Shown piece by piece: positions 18,300 through 27,411 of a stretch of DNA of 64,000 bases (the stretch's first letter is position 1; every line of letters starts with the position of its first letter). The notes under the pieces are model-generated. The model had not been told where the DNA came from and made no database searches. It saw only the letters and a list, made by a program, of their open reading frames with translations. The translations under genes were made by a program, and so were the position numbers. The DNA lies in the NCBI GenBank assembly GCA_003223555.1, contig QHVM01000080.1, positions 1 to 64,000 of the forward strand. The letters run 5' to 3'. Origin of the DNA: Acidobacteriota bacterium. Lineage in GTDB: Bacteria; Acidobacteriota; Vicinamibacteria; Fen-336.

Positions 18300-18650
18300 C
18301 TGATAGGTAATATATGGCCGCGCGGGCCGGCCGTCAAGCGCCGTCGCGATGGACGCCTGAGGCAGGGCTTCTGGCAGCGCGCTGTCGAGCCCTTCCGGCA
18401 TCAGCGGGTCGGTCCGGGCGAGGATAAGAAGCTGGTCCTCGATGAACAGCGCCTGCACCCCGAGCGCCTCGTAGCCGCTCACCGTATAGGCGACGTTCTC
18501 GGCGTCGCCGTAACCATCGTCGCCGTCCACCATTGTCGGCAGCGTGTCGCCCCGATGATGTCCTTCACGGCGGCGTGGCGCTCCGCGTAGTGCGTGAAAC
18601 CGATGTCCGGGACGCGCAGGAACCAGCGGGCTCCTTCTTCGTGCGGCGGG
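18300..18650 (-). pseudogene. decayed PEP mutase/isocitrate lyase-family gene
   Basis: Reading from 18650 downward, VPDIGFTHYAERHAAVKDII continues after a one-base shift (G5 to G4 at 18550-18553) into MVDGDDGYGDAENVAYTV and GVQALFIEDQ. It then jumps straight to LILARTD. In intact carboxyphosphonoenolpyruvate mutase/methylisocitrate lyase-type enzymes, roughly 40 residues separate the last two motifs. The remnant therefore has a frameshift, an internal deletion, no N-terminus and no C-terminal half. It is squeezed between the ADOP gene and the ArsR promoter. Function is lost. Confidence 0.65.
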
Positions 18651-18662
18651 CCGATGGGAGAC

Positions 18663-21329
18663 TCAGTCCCGGAGCGCGCGGACGGGATCGGTCCGGGTCG
18701 CGCGCCAGGCGGGCAGGAGACAGGCCGCCGCCGCGGCGATCGTCATCGCGACGAGGGCCGTCCCGAACGCCAGCGGGTCGCGTGGGCTGACCTTGTAGAG
18801 CAGGTCCCCGATGAGCCGCGTCAATCCCAGCGCCGCCGCCCCGCCCACCACCACGCCGCCGGCCGTCAAGGCGAGGCCGTGCGACATCACGAGCCGCAAC
18901 AGGTCCGATGCGCCCGCGCCGAGCGCCATGCGCAGCCCCAGCTCGCGCGTGCTCTGCGAAACCGCGTACGACATCACGCCGTACAGCCCGATCGCGGCCA
19001 GGAGCAACGCCAACCCGCCGAACAACCCGAGCATCTTGACGGCGACCCGCTGCACGGCCGTGGTCCGGTCCACCTGCTCCTGCATCGTGATGAGCTCACC
19101 CGGGGCCAGGTTCGCGTCGAGCGCGTGTAATTCGCGAACGAGCGCCTTCGCCATCGCCTCCGGGCCCTGCGACGCCCGGATCGCCAGGCCCTGACCCGCG
19201 GCGCTCTGGCGCATGGGGACGTAGAAGAACGGCTTGGGCGGCTCCGTGAGGTTCCGGTACTTTGACGCCTTCGCGACTCCGACCACCTGCATCCGGCGTC
19301 CCTTGGCCTGGAGGCGACTGCCGAGGGGATCCTTCCCGCGCCAGTATTGGGCCGCCATCGCCTCGTTCACGACCGCGACCAGGGGAGCCGCAGCGTCGTC
19401 CGCGCGCGTGAACTCGCGACCCGATACCAGGGGGATGCCCATCGTGGCGAGATAGGCCGGACCGACCTCGTCGTAATCGACGCTGGGCTGCTCATCGGGC
19501 GGGGGCTCGTAGCCGTCGACGGCGATCGGAGCGGAAGAGTAGCTGCGATAGCTGAACGGCATGATCCGCGCGAAGGCGACCGATTCCACGCCGCCGAGCG
19601 CCTGGAGGCGATCGACCAGCTCGTCTTGGAGATTCCTCGCCCGCTGCGCATCGTATCCCGCCGCCACCAGGTCGACCGAGCTCGTCAGCAGGCCGGGGGT
19701 CGAGAAGCCGGGGCTCGTGTTCTGGACGCCACGAAGGCTCTGCAGCAGGAGACCCGCTCCTACCAGCAGGACGAAGCTCAGCGACACCTGCAGCAGGACC
19801 AGGCTCGACCGCACCAGCGCCCGTCGCCCTCCACCCACGACGCCGCGCGATTCGGCCTTCAGCGCCGAGGCGAGGTCGATCTTGCTGGTCTGGATCGCGG
19901 GAACCAGGCCGAACAGCAGCGTCGAGATCAGGCAAGCGCCCGTGCTCGCCGCGAGCACGCGCCAATCGATCTCGCCGGGCAGGTGCATGGTGAGGCCGCC
20001 CCGCATCGGGAGCAACAGCACGAGCAGGTCACGGCACCAGTACGCGACGACGAGGCCGCCCGCGGCCGCCATGGCCGAGAGGATCAGGCCTTCCGTGAGA
20101 AGCTGCCTCAACAGTCGGCCGCGCCCGGCGCCGACCGCGAGCCGAACCGTCATCTCGTGCCGCCGCCCGAGAGCCCGGACGAGCAGCAGGTTGCTCACGT
20201 TCGCACACACGATCAGGAGCACGAAGACCACGACCAGGAGGGCGATCCTGAGCGTTGGCAGCAGGGTGCCCGCGTTGTTGAACGGGGCTTGCCACAACGG
20301 GAACAGCTTGATGCCGCGACCGCGGTTCGTCGCCGGATAGTCGGCTTCCAGTCGCTTCGCCGCCGCGGAGATCTCCGCCTGCGCCTGCTCGGGAGTCACC
20401 CCGGCCTTGAGCCGCGCGAAGCCTTCGATCCAACGCGCGCCGCGATCCTCCAGCTTGTATCCGGTCGGGTCGAATGTCTCCTGCATCGACGCGGGGACCC
20501 AGAACTGCATGGCCCAGCCCACGAAGGTCCCGTAGAACCCCGGCGGCGCGACGCCGATGATCGTATGGGGCATGCCGTTGAGCATCTGCGTCCTGCCGAC
20601 GATTCCCGGATCGCTGTGGAAGCGCTCCTTCCACATCTGGTAGCTGATCACCGTTACCGGGTGGGCGTTGCGCCCGAGGTCCTCGGCCGGCTCGAACCCG
20701 CGGCCCAGGATCGGATGGACTCGCAGCGCCTCGAAATAGTTGGCCGACACGATGCTGCCCGCCGCACGCTCGGCCCGCTCGCCGGTGCTGAGGGTCGTCC
20801 CCGTGATCCGGTCCACGATGAACGAGTCGAAGAGCCGGCAGCCCTTCTGGAGGTCGGCGAAGTCCGGCCACGAGACATCGGAAAAGCCGGGCTCCGCGCG
20901 ATTCGTTCCCGCGACGGCCATCAGCCGGTCCTGGTGGGCCACCGCCGGGAATGGACGGAGCAGGATTCCTTCGATCCAACTGGAGACCGCGGCCGTGGAG
21001 CCGATCCCCAGGGTCAGGCAGAGGACCGCCAGGAGGGAAAAGCCCGGACTGCGCCGGAGGATCCGGAATCCGAAGCGGAGGTCCTGGAGGACGGTATCGA
21101 TCGGCGGCAGTCTCCTCTGGTCGCGGCAGGTTTCCTTGACCTGCTCGACGCCGCCGAAGGCGCGAAGCGCCTCGCGCCGCGCATCCTCGGCGGCCATGCC
21201 CCGGCGCAGGTTCGCCTCCCGGGCCATCTCCAGGTGCGAGCGCAGCTCCGCGTCGAGGTCGTCTTCGAGATGACGGCGGCGGAAGAGCCCCACGAGACGG
21301 TGGATGAACACGCAGCAGGATTCGCGCAC
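18663..21329 (-). CDS. ADOP-family FtsX/MacB-like permease
   Basis: The 888-residue protein begins with the ADOP prefix (LVGLFRRRHLEDDLDAELRS, residues 12-31). It then has two MacB-periplasmic/FtsX halves. Transmembrane helices lie near 97-120 and 355-385, a further group near 400-520, and the last set at about 765-870. It ends with the family motif RATRTDPVRALRD. These acidobacterial duplicated orphan permeases lack an adjacent ATPase, as here. The start is a GTG 8 bases after the PadR stop, so both are one unit. It probably acts in envelope export or stress, controlled by the PadR protein. Confidence 0.92.
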   Translation of the reverse strand: MRESCCVFIHRLVGLFRRRHLEDDLDAELRSHLEMAREANLRRGMAAEDARREALRAFGGVEQVKETCRDQRRLPPIDTVLQDLRFGFRILRRSPGFSLLAVLCLTLGIGSTAAVSSWIEGILLRPFPAVAHQDRLMAVAGTNRAEPGFSDVSWPDFADLQKGCRLFDSFIVDRITGTTLSTGERAERAAGSIVSANYFEALRVHPILGRGFEPAEDLGRNAHPVTVISYQMWKERFHSDPGIVGRTQMLNGMPHTIIGVAPPGFYGTFVGWAMQFWVPASMQETFDPTGYKLEDRGARWIEGFARLKAGVTPEQAQAEISAAAKRLEADYPATNRGRGIKLFPLWQAPFNNAGTLLPTLRIALLVVVFVLLIVCANVSNLLLVRALGRRHEMTVRLAVGAGRGRLLRQLLTEGLILSAMAAAGGLVVAYWCRDLLVLLLPMRGGLTMHLPGEIDWRVLAASTGACLISTLLFGLVPAIQTSKIDLASALKAESRGVVGGGRRALVRSSLVLLQVSLSFVLLVGAGLLLQSLRGVQNTSPGFSTPGLLTSSVDLVAAGYDAQRARNLQDELVDRLQALGGVESVAFARIMPFSYRSYSSAPIAVDGYEPPPDEQPSVDYDEVGPAYLATMGIPLVSGREFTRADDAAAPLVAVVNEAMAAQYWRGKDPLGSRLQAKGRRMQVVGVAKASKYRNLTEPPKPFFYVPMRQSAAGQGLAIRASQGPEAMAKALVRELHALDANLAPGELITMQEQVDRTTAVQRVAVKMLGLFGGLALLLAAIGLYGVMSYAVSQSTRELGLRMALGAGASDLLRLVMSHGLALTAGGVVVGGAAALGLTRLIGDLLYKVSPRDPLAFGTALVAMTIAAAAACLLPAWRATRTDPVRALRD

Positions 21330-21336
21330 GGGCCCG

Positions 21337-21672
21337 CTAGCTCGTCCCCAGCACGCGGTTGATCACGGCCGACATGCGATCCCAGCCTTCCGCTTCCTCC
21401 TCGAGCTGCCGGTGTCCGGTTCGGGTCAAGGAGTAGTACTTGGCCCGGCGGTTGTTCTTCGAAACGCCCCACCGGGACGCGATCCAGCCCCGTTGCTCGA
21501 GGCGCAGCAGGGCGGGGTAGAGCGTTCCCTGGTTGAGTCGCAGCAGGTCCTCGGAAACCTGCTGGATGCGCGCGGCGATCCCGAAGCCGTGCATCGGCCC
21601 CATGGAATCGAGCGTCTTCAGCACCAGCAGGTCCAGCGTTCCCTGCAGGACTTCGGCCCGGGAAGACGGCAT
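21337..21672 (-). CDS. PadR-family transcriptional regulator
   Basis: The 111-residue protein contains a PadR winged helix (LQGTLDLLVLKTLDSMGPMH, then GTLYPALLRLEQRGWI) and the C-terminal dimer helix. The ATG at 21672 was preferred over one seven codons upstream, because an AGGAG lies 7 bases before it. It precedes the ADOP permease directly. Two palindromes just upstream (21681-21695 and 21713-21727) are likely autoregulatory sites. Confidence 0.92.
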   Translation of the reverse strand: MPSSRAEVLQGTLDLLVLKTLDSMGPMHGFGIAARIQQVSEDLLRLNQGTLYPALLRLEQRGWIASRWGVSKNNRRAKYYSLTRTGHRQLEEEAEGWDRMSAVINRVLGTS

Positions 21673-21680
21673 GGCGCTCC

Positions 21681-21727
21681 TTTTGACGGTCAACAGGAGG
21701 CTATCACGTTTCTGTTGTCCGTCAACA
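21681..21727. promoter_or_regulatory. paired palindromes, probable PadR operators
   Basis: TTTTGACGGTCAACA (21681-21695) and TGTTGTCCGTCAACA (21713-21727) share the pattern TGTTGNCNGTCAACA. The first contains a perfect TTGAC-G-GTCAA. Their centres are 32 bp apart, about three helical turns. They sit in the gap between the VWFA gene and padR, overlapping the expected padR promoter and leader. Confidence 0.55.
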
Positions 21728-21741
21728 GGAGCCCCGGCGGC

Positions 21742-22980
21742 CTAAGGGGCCACGTACCCTCGACGGGCCATGACCTCCAGGCCCTTGTTCCGGTGGTTGA
21801 GCCGGACCTGGATCTTCCGGAACTCGCCGCTGCGGGTCGCCTTCGCCGGGTCGTAGCCGATGAGGTAGTAAGCGCTCGCGGTGTCGGCGATGAGGCGCAA
21901 ACCCTTCGTCAGGTCGCTGGTGTTTCGTATCGTGAAGCCGCCCGTGTCCACGGCCAGCACCTCCGCTCCCTGCGTGGCCAGGCCTTCGCCGAGACGGGTC
22001 CCGAAGATGTCGGGTGGATCCACCGCGGCCGCCGTCTCGACGTCCTGGAAAGGGGCGAGCCCCTGCAGGCCGCGCGCATCGAGGAAATAGATGGCCGTGT
22101 TGGCGCGGAGCGACGCGCCCAGGACGCGCCTGAACCCGGGGAGGGCGCCCTCGTAGGGGAACCCGCTCGAGGCGAGGACGAGCGACTTCCGGCCCTTCCG
22201 GCCGGCCAGCCGATCGAGAGCGCTCTCGAGGACGGCCAGCGTCATCCGGATCCGCTTCTCTGCGTCGGCGTAGACCTCGGTCGCCCGCGCCTGCACGAGC
22301 GGCCGGACGCGCTCCGGATCGCCGAAGCTCAGGTTCGGATCCTGGGCCAGGAATCGGCGCAGGACGCGATCCTCGACCGTCTTGTCGAGTCGCACGTGGA
22401 TGTCCTGGGCCTCGATGTCGCCCATGCCCTGGGCCGAGCGGTCGACCACCCGTCGTCCCTTGACGCTCCTCAGGACCGAGAAGAGCCCTTCCGCGCCCTC
22501 CGGCAGCCGGGCGCCCCTGCCCAGGCCAATCGAGGGCGAGATGAGCCACACCTCGTCGCCCGCGGCCGTGTGGGCCTCGAGCAGGTCGGCGACGGCGGTC
22601 TTGACGCGTTCTCCCTGGCCAAGCGTCAGGTTGGGATCGTCGAAGACGATGGCGATCGTGCGCCGCGGCGGGAGGGCAGGGTCCGGCAAGCGTCCGTCCG
22701 GGGAAGACCCGGTCCTGGCCGGCGCTCCTGTCACCCGGCCGCCGTCGAGCGGCATGACGCCCTCGAACGTGGTGATCGGCTGCTCGAGGCCGTCCTCCAG
22801 CACGGTGAAATCGTCCTGCGTCAGTCCGCGAACGGGTGTTCCCTTCGCGTCGAGGACCGCAACGTCCACGACCACGAGCGCTCTCTCGGAGCGGAAGGCG
22901 GGCGGCTCGTTCGCCGCTGCCTGAAGCGAGGCCAGGAGGAGCCAGGGCCACATGATCTCAGCCGACAGTAGCACCTTCAT
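21742..22980 (-). CDS. VWFA-related acidobacterial-type protein
   Basis: The 412-residue exported protein has an N-terminal hydrophobic segment (MWPWLLLASLQAAA, residues 10-23). The true start may be that inner Met at 22953. An Ig-like region (VTVLEDGLEQPITTFEGV) is followed by a von Willebrand A-like domain (IAIVFDDPNLTLGQGERV to about 345). The C-terminal SAYYLIGYDPA motif is typical of VWFA-related acidobacterial proteins. The MIDAS DxSxS is degenerate (DDPNL). It lies upstream of padR-ADOP in the same direction and may be part of the same envelope-related cluster. Confidence 0.88.
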   Translation of the reverse strand: MKVLLSAEIMWPWLLLASLQAAANEPPAFRSERALVVVDVAVLDAKGTPVRGLTQDDFTVLEDGLEQPITTFEGVMPLDGGRVTGAPARTGSSPDGRLPDPALPPRRTIAIVFDDPNLTLGQGERVKTAVADLLEAHTAAGDEVWLISPSIGLGRGARLPEGAEGLFSVLRSVKGRRVVDRSAQGMGDIEAQDIHVRLDKTVEDRVLRRFLAQDPNLSFGDPERVRPLVQARATEVYADAEKRIRMTLAVLESALDRLAGRKGRKSLVLASSGFPYEGALPGFRRVLGASLRANTAIYFLDARGLQGLAPFQDVETAAAVDPPDIFGTRLGEGLATQGAEVLAVDTGGFTIRNTSDLTKGLRLIADTASAYYLIGYDPAKATRSGEFRKIQVRLNHRNKGLEVMARRGYVAP

Positions 22981-23080
22981 CCGCCCTCTTGCTCAATGGA
23001 CTCACGGGGTATAGCTTGAAAGCTGAAGACCTTGGCGCCGGCGCCGCTCGCCCGCGTCGGGGGGAAACGGAGCGACCGCG

Positions 23081-24805
23081 ATGGCAGCCGGCGAATCTCC
23101 CCGACCGGTGAACCGCAAGGCAGACGACGGCGGCTCCGCCAACGGGGTCCCGGTCGTGTCCCCTCCCGGTCCCCCCATGCCGCTCGCCCGTCCGCCCGCC
23201 CCGGGGCCGGCCGTGCCTCCGCCCGAGGACCGGCCGGCCAAGGGTCCGGTGAAGCTCACCAAGAAGCAGAAGAAACAGCTCAAGGACAACCACCGCCAGC
23301 TCGACTCCTGGGAGCGCTACCGGGCCCTCACCGACGTCCTCGACGAGGCCCTGGACCTCGTGGACCTGGCCGACCACAAGGCGCGCTTCGCGCTCATCAT
23401 CATGACCGCCATCAACGCGGTGATCTTCCTCCTCGGCGCGCGCACCGACGCCATCAAGGACCTGCCCGAGGGCGTACGGCCCTGGATCCTGGTCGGGTTC
23501 ATCTTCTACATCCTCACCGCGCTCTACTTCTTCTTCCAGGCCATCGAGTCGCTGCGGCCCCGCAAGTCCCAGCCCCAGGTGCGCTACGAGGGCGCGGACG
23601 GCCTGGGGGACCATCCGATGGGGATCCGGTTCTACGAAGACATCCTGAGCCGCGACGTCGAGGCCTACCGGCGCGCGTGGCGGGAGATCCAGATCGGCCA
23701 GCTCAACGCCGAGCTGGCCGTCCAGGCCCATGCCCTGGCCGAGATCAACCGGGCCAAGTACACCGCGCTGCGCCGGCTCTACAAGGGCCTGCACATCATG
23801 ATCTTCATGGGAGCGGGCCTGCTCCTCTTCGGAGCGATCGCCTACTTCTTCGCCGGCGGCGCGCAGGCCGGCTTCGGCAAGCACGTAAAGTTCAAGGGCA
23901 AGAGCGCCCAGACGAGCGGGGAGGCTTCCAGTCCCGCCCGGGACTGGAAGGAGCACCCGGCGCTCGTCGAGCGCACGACGTCGGCCGAGGTGGTCGGGCT
24001 GGGGGACGTGCACGGAGGGTACGACCGGCTGGTCAGCCTGCTCACCGCCGCCGGGCTCATCAAGAGCGACGGCCAGTCCCGGGGCGGCTACGCGTGGGCC
24101 GGGGGCAAGCGGGTGCTCGTGAGCGTGGGAGACCTCATCAACAAGGGCGACAAGTCGATCGAGGTGATGGACCTCATGCGCGCCCTGCAGGAGCAGGCTC
24201 CCCACTCCGGGGGCGAGGTGATCGTGACCTGCGGCAACCACGAGGTGGAGTTCCTGGGCAAGCCGGAGCGGCGCAAGGCGGAGGAGTTCGCCTCCGAGCT
24301 GCAGGCCAAGGGGATCGACCCCGAGGCGGTCGCGGCCGGCCAGAACGAGTACGGCGTCTGGATGCGGAACCTTCCCGTGGCCGCCCGCGTCAACGGCTGG
24401 TTCTTCGCCCACGCCGGCGACACCGGCCAGCAGACGCGCGACCAGCTGGCCGGCAAGTTCCGGGACGTCGTCGACAAGGACGATTGGAAGGCGCCGTTCC
24501 TCGTCGCCGACGACTCCATCCTGGAGTCCGAGAAGTGGTGGCGGGACACCGGCGCCGTGGATCGCGACCTGGCCGCCCTCGGCGTCAAGCACATCGTCTT
24601 CGGCCACGACCCGGGGGCCTTCAAGCGCGGCAAGATCGACCTGCGCTACGGCGGCAAGGTCTTCCGGATCGACGTCGGCATGTCGCCGGGGGTGAACTAC
24701 AGCAAGGGCGCGCTGCTGCTCATCGACCGTCAAGGAAGCCAGGACGTGGCCACCGCCCTGGACGCGGACGGCAAGAAGACCGAGCTCTGGCGGGGGGAAG
24801 CCTAG
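23081..24805 (+). CDS. PycTM-like membrane domain fused to metallophosphoesterase
   Basis: The 574-residue protein begins with a Pro-rich tail (1-56) and a Lys-rich patch. Residues 90-258 resemble the Pycsar effector transmembrane family: ADHKARFALIIMTAINAV, a second helix with SLRPR after it, then RFYEDILSRDVEAYRRAW and a helix ending INRAKYTALRR. Three transmembrane helices lie near 102-120, 136-154 and 237-257. A calcineurin-like phosphoesterase follows (GDVHGGYD 308-315, GDLINKGD 350-357, GNHE 385-388, AHAGD, FGHDP), with all expected metal ligands. No cyclase gene is adjacent. The substrate is unknown and the domain match needs a profile search. Confidence 0.7.
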   Translation: MAAGESPRPVNRKADDGGSANGVPVVSPPGPPMPLARPPAPGPAVPPPEDRPAKGPVKLTKKQKKQLKDNHRQLDSWERYRALTDVLDEALDLVDLADHKARFALIIMTAINAVIFLLGARTDAIKDLPEGVRPWILVGFIFYILTALYFFFQAIESLRPRKSQPQVRYEGADGLGDHPMGIRFYEDILSRDVEAYRRAWREIQIGQLNAELAVQAHALAEINRAKYTALRRLYKGLHIMIFMGAGLLLFGAIAYFFAGGAQAGFGKHVKFKGKSAQTSGEASSPARDWKEHPALVERTTSAEVVGLGDVHGGYDRLVSLLTAAGLIKSDGQSRGGYAWAGGKRVLVSVGDLINKGDKSIEVMDLMRALQEQAPHSGGEVIVTCGNHEVEFLGKPERRKAEEFASELQAKGIDPEAVAAGQNEYGVWMRNLPVAARVNGWFFAHAGDTGQQTRDQLAGKFRDVVDKDDWKAPFLVADDSILESEKWWRDTGAVDRDLAALGVKHIVFGHDPGAFKRGKIDLRYGGKVFRIDVGMSPGVNYSKGALLLIDRQGSQDVATALDADGKKTELWRGEA

Positions 24806-24807
24806 GC

Positions 24808-25977
24808 CTACGGCGCCTGGGCCTGGACGTCGGGCGCGCGGCCGGCGATGACTCCCCGCAACCCGTTGATCGAGCTCTCGAACTCGTCGTTGCTGAACGG
24901 CTTCTTCGGATCGGTGAGGGCCGCGTTGCGGATGAGGTTGTAGTCGGCGTCGAGCTGCGGCCCCAGCCAGGACGTGTTCACGAACGACGCGACCGCCTTC
25001 TTTATCGCGTCGACGTAGAACTGCTTCAAGGTCGGGTCCGCGAGCAGCCGCCGGATGAGGACGTTCGTGTCGGTGCGCTGGAAGAGCGGCCAGTCGGCGC
25101 TCACGAACGTGGTGTTCTGGTCCCACGGGATGAAGGTGAACTTCGTGCCGCCGGCGAGCTGGTAGACGAAGAAGTTGTTCATCCCCGCGTAACCCACGAA
25201 GCCGTCGTTCTCCACGATCGCGTTCTCCACCGCGACGTAGGTGAGGATCTGGCGGGGATCGACGTAGGCGGAGATGTCGCCGACGAAGCTGGAGTCGGCC
25301 GCGTTGTTGGCCTTCTGGACGAAGTCGACCAGGGCGGCCGTCGTCGGGTTGTCCTTGTTCGTCTCCGGCTTGAGGGGGATCGGCACGTAGGCGTTGGGAT
25401 CGGTGCCCTTGGAGGAGAAGTCCCAGGCGTCCTGGTACTCGTACTTGAAGAGCTGCCCGTTGCTCTGGCCGAACCGGGCCTGGAGAAACGGCTCCTCCAC
25501 GCTCTCGACCAGGTTGAACACGCCCCAGTACTCGTCGTTGACGAAGACCTGGGCATAGGAGACCGCGGGCGCGGCGACGCCCATGGCTTCGAAGACCGCC
25601 ATCGAGAGGCGCTCGCGGACCATGGTCGCGTCCTGGATGAGGTTCTTGACCTGGACGCTCTTCAGGCCGTGGAAGGTCTGGGCGGCCACGTACTTGTTGA
25701 AGTCGACCTTCACCCCGGGCTTGGTGTCGCTGCGCGAGCCCTTGCCCCGGGAGCGGACGCCCACCTGCTGGACGACCGTGCCGTCCAGGGAGATGTTGGC
25801 CGCGTAGTAGTCGTTGCTCCGGAAGTTGTCGATGAGCGCCCGCCAGTCGGCCGGGTCCATGACGATGCGGACCTGGTGGAGGACGCCGGGATTGAAGATG
25901 GCGTCCGCGGCCGGCGCCGAGGCGGCGGTCAGGGCCAGGACGGCCAGGAGCAGCGCGAACCGGATCGATGCACGCAT
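24808..25977 (-). CDS. CotH kinase-family secreted protein
   Basis: A signal peptide (1-24, ending APAAD) is followed by a CotH-like kinase domain. Typical segments are visible: VRSRGKGSRSDTKPGVKVDF, MVRERLSMAVFEAMGV, YWGVFNLVESVEEPFL, and the metal-binding FIPWDQNTTF near 295. The 389 residues are normal for the family, which transfers phosphate to secreted proteins in spore formers and has wide relatives of unknown role. It is convergent with the phosphoesterase gene, 2 bases apart, and follows the porin gene in the same direction (20-base gap). An open frame upstream of the ATG is not used. Confidence 0.85.
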   Translation of the reverse strand: MRASIRFALLLAVLALTAASAPAADAIFNPGVLHQVRIVMDPADWRALIDNFRSNDYYAANISLDGTVVQQVGVRSRGKGSRSDTKPGVKVDFNKYVAAQTFHGLKSVQVKNLIQDATMVRERLSMAVFEAMGVAAPAVSYAQVFVNDEYWGVFNLVESVEEPFLQARFGQSNGQLFKYEYQDAWDFSSKGTDPNAYVPIPLKPETNKDNPTTAALVDFVQKANNAADSSFVGDISAYVDPRQILTYVAVENAIVENDGFVGYAGMNNFFVYQLAGGTKFTFIPWDQNTTFVSADWPLFQRTDTNVLIRRLLADPTLKQFYVDAIKKAVASFVNTSWLGPQLDADYNLIRNAALTDPKKPFSNDEFESSINGLRGVIAGRAPDVQAQAP

Positions 25978-25997
25978 CGAGGTCACCTCACGAGTCC

Positions 25998-27290
25998 TCA
26001 CGGCAGGCCCACCTGCAGCCGGCCGGCCAGCGTCACGTAGCTGCCGCGGCGGTTGGGCACGGGAGCGAGCACCGGGTCCAGGTACCTCTCCACGCTCACG
26101 TCGCCCATGAAGCGCGTCCACTTGGTCGGCCACCACGAGACCCCCCCGGTGAACGAGCGGTCCCCGGCCGGGCGGATGTTGCTGGAACGGGCGCCCGCCC
26201 CCTCGAAGCCCGTGTCCGGCCCGTCGTCGTCGAAGCGCAGCTCTTCGTAACGGACGGCCAGCTCGATGGCACCCACCCCGCGGGGCATGGGATGCTCGGG
26301 CTCGATCGTCCTCCGCTTCTTGTCACCGGTCAGCAGCCATGTCCCCGACACGGTCCAGCCCCGGCCCGTGACGTCCGGGAGGTCGTCGCACGTGAAGCCG
26401 CCGCCGGCGACCTGGCACCGCGCGCTCTGGCCCAGACGCTGCTCGCGGGCCTGGATGTACTCGGCCTTCATCCCGACCGGCCCGCTCGTCCAGGTGGCCT
26501 CGGCCCCCAGCCGCAGGCGGTGCCCCTGGACGTAGTGCCGCACGGAGAAGCGGTACCCCGAAGGGCCCTTCCCTTCGAAGCCCCTGGCCTTGGGGGCCGT
26601 GTCGGAGTTGGCGACCTGGGGCAGGGCCTCGACGTCGGCGGTGGTGAACGAGCCGCCCACGTCGAGCCCCTCGACGGGGGTGAAGACGAGGCGCCCGGCG
26701 ACGGTCGTCTTGGCGGATATGCTGACGTTGGTGACGGGGTCGTTCGACCGGCTGTCGCCGCGGAAAACGCCGGCCTGGTAGAGCACGCGCCGGTGGATCT
26801 CCCCCCATACCATTCCGCCCCAGTCGCGGTCGGTTCCCAGCCGGTTGGTGGCCATCGAGCGCTCGATGAAGTCCGTCTTGGCGGCCGAGGTCAGGAACTC
26901 CGCGCTGAAGGGCAGCTTGAACTTGCCGCCCCGGACGCGGAAGGCCGGGGAGAACTTCAGCTCCCCGTAGGCGTTCTTGAGGTGCTCCTTGTCGTCGGCG
27001 AGGTCGGTCTGGACGTCCAGGGAAAGGAGCTTCCACTGCAGCTCGGTGCCCAGCCGCGTCCGGCGGGTCTCGCGGGTGGGATTGAGCTGGTCGACCTGCT
27101 GGGCCTCGTCGAACTCGAAGTCGCGGTAGGAGCGGAAGTCTTCCTGGACATAGCCGGTGAGGGCGGCCTTGAAGTCCGATCCGGGGACGGAGAAACCCAG
27201 TCCGGGCCCCCACTTCACGCTCTCCTGGGCCCCGGCCGGGACAGCGGCCGCCGCGGCGAGGGCCAGGCAGGAGAGGGCAATCTCTTTCAC
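25998..27290 (-). CDS. OprP/OprO-type phosphate-selective porin
   Basis: The 430-residue outer-membrane protein has a signal peptide (1-21, ending AGAQ). Its N-terminal region is typical of OprO/OprP porins (KAALTGYVQEDFRSYRDFEF, about 40-59). Many alternating strands follow: KNAYGELKFSPAFRVRGGKF, then LPFSAEFLTSAAKTDFIERS. It ends in a short last strand. The family forms trimeric anion channels for phosphate or polyphosphate. Its neighbours are a CotH kinase gene and a phosphoesterase, which hints at phosphate chemistry at the envelope, but no pho box was looked for successfully. Confidence 0.85.
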   Translation of the reverse strand: MKEIALSCLALAAAAAVPAGAQESVKWGPGLGFSVPGSDFKAALTGYVQEDFRSYRDFEFDEAQQVDQLNPTRETRRTRLGTELQWKLLSLDVQTDLADDKEHLKNAYGELKFSPAFRVRGGKFKLPFSAEFLTSAAKTDFIERSMATNRLGTDRDWGGMVWGEIHRRVLYQAGVFRGDSRSNDPVTNVSISAKTTVAGRLVFTPVEGLDVGGSFTTADVEALPQVANSDTAPKARGFEGKGPSGYRFSVRHYVQGHRLRLGAEATWTSGPVGMKAEYIQAREQRLGQSARCQVAGGGFTCDDLPDVTGRGWTVSGTWLLTGDKKRRTIEPEHPMPRGVGAIELAVRYEELRFDDDGPDTGFEGAGARSSNIRPAGDRSFTGGVSWWPTKWTRFMGDVSVERYLDPVLAPVPNRRGSYVTLAGRLQVGLP

Positions 27291-27411
27291 CGCGGAACGC
27301 TCCCTTCAGCCTGAGGCAGCTTCGATCCAACACCGGCATTGGACCCGCTCCACGTCGTTGGAGTTGAAAGGGTAGGCGGGCCCCCGCTGGCAGTCAAGAC
27401 GGCCACCGCCC

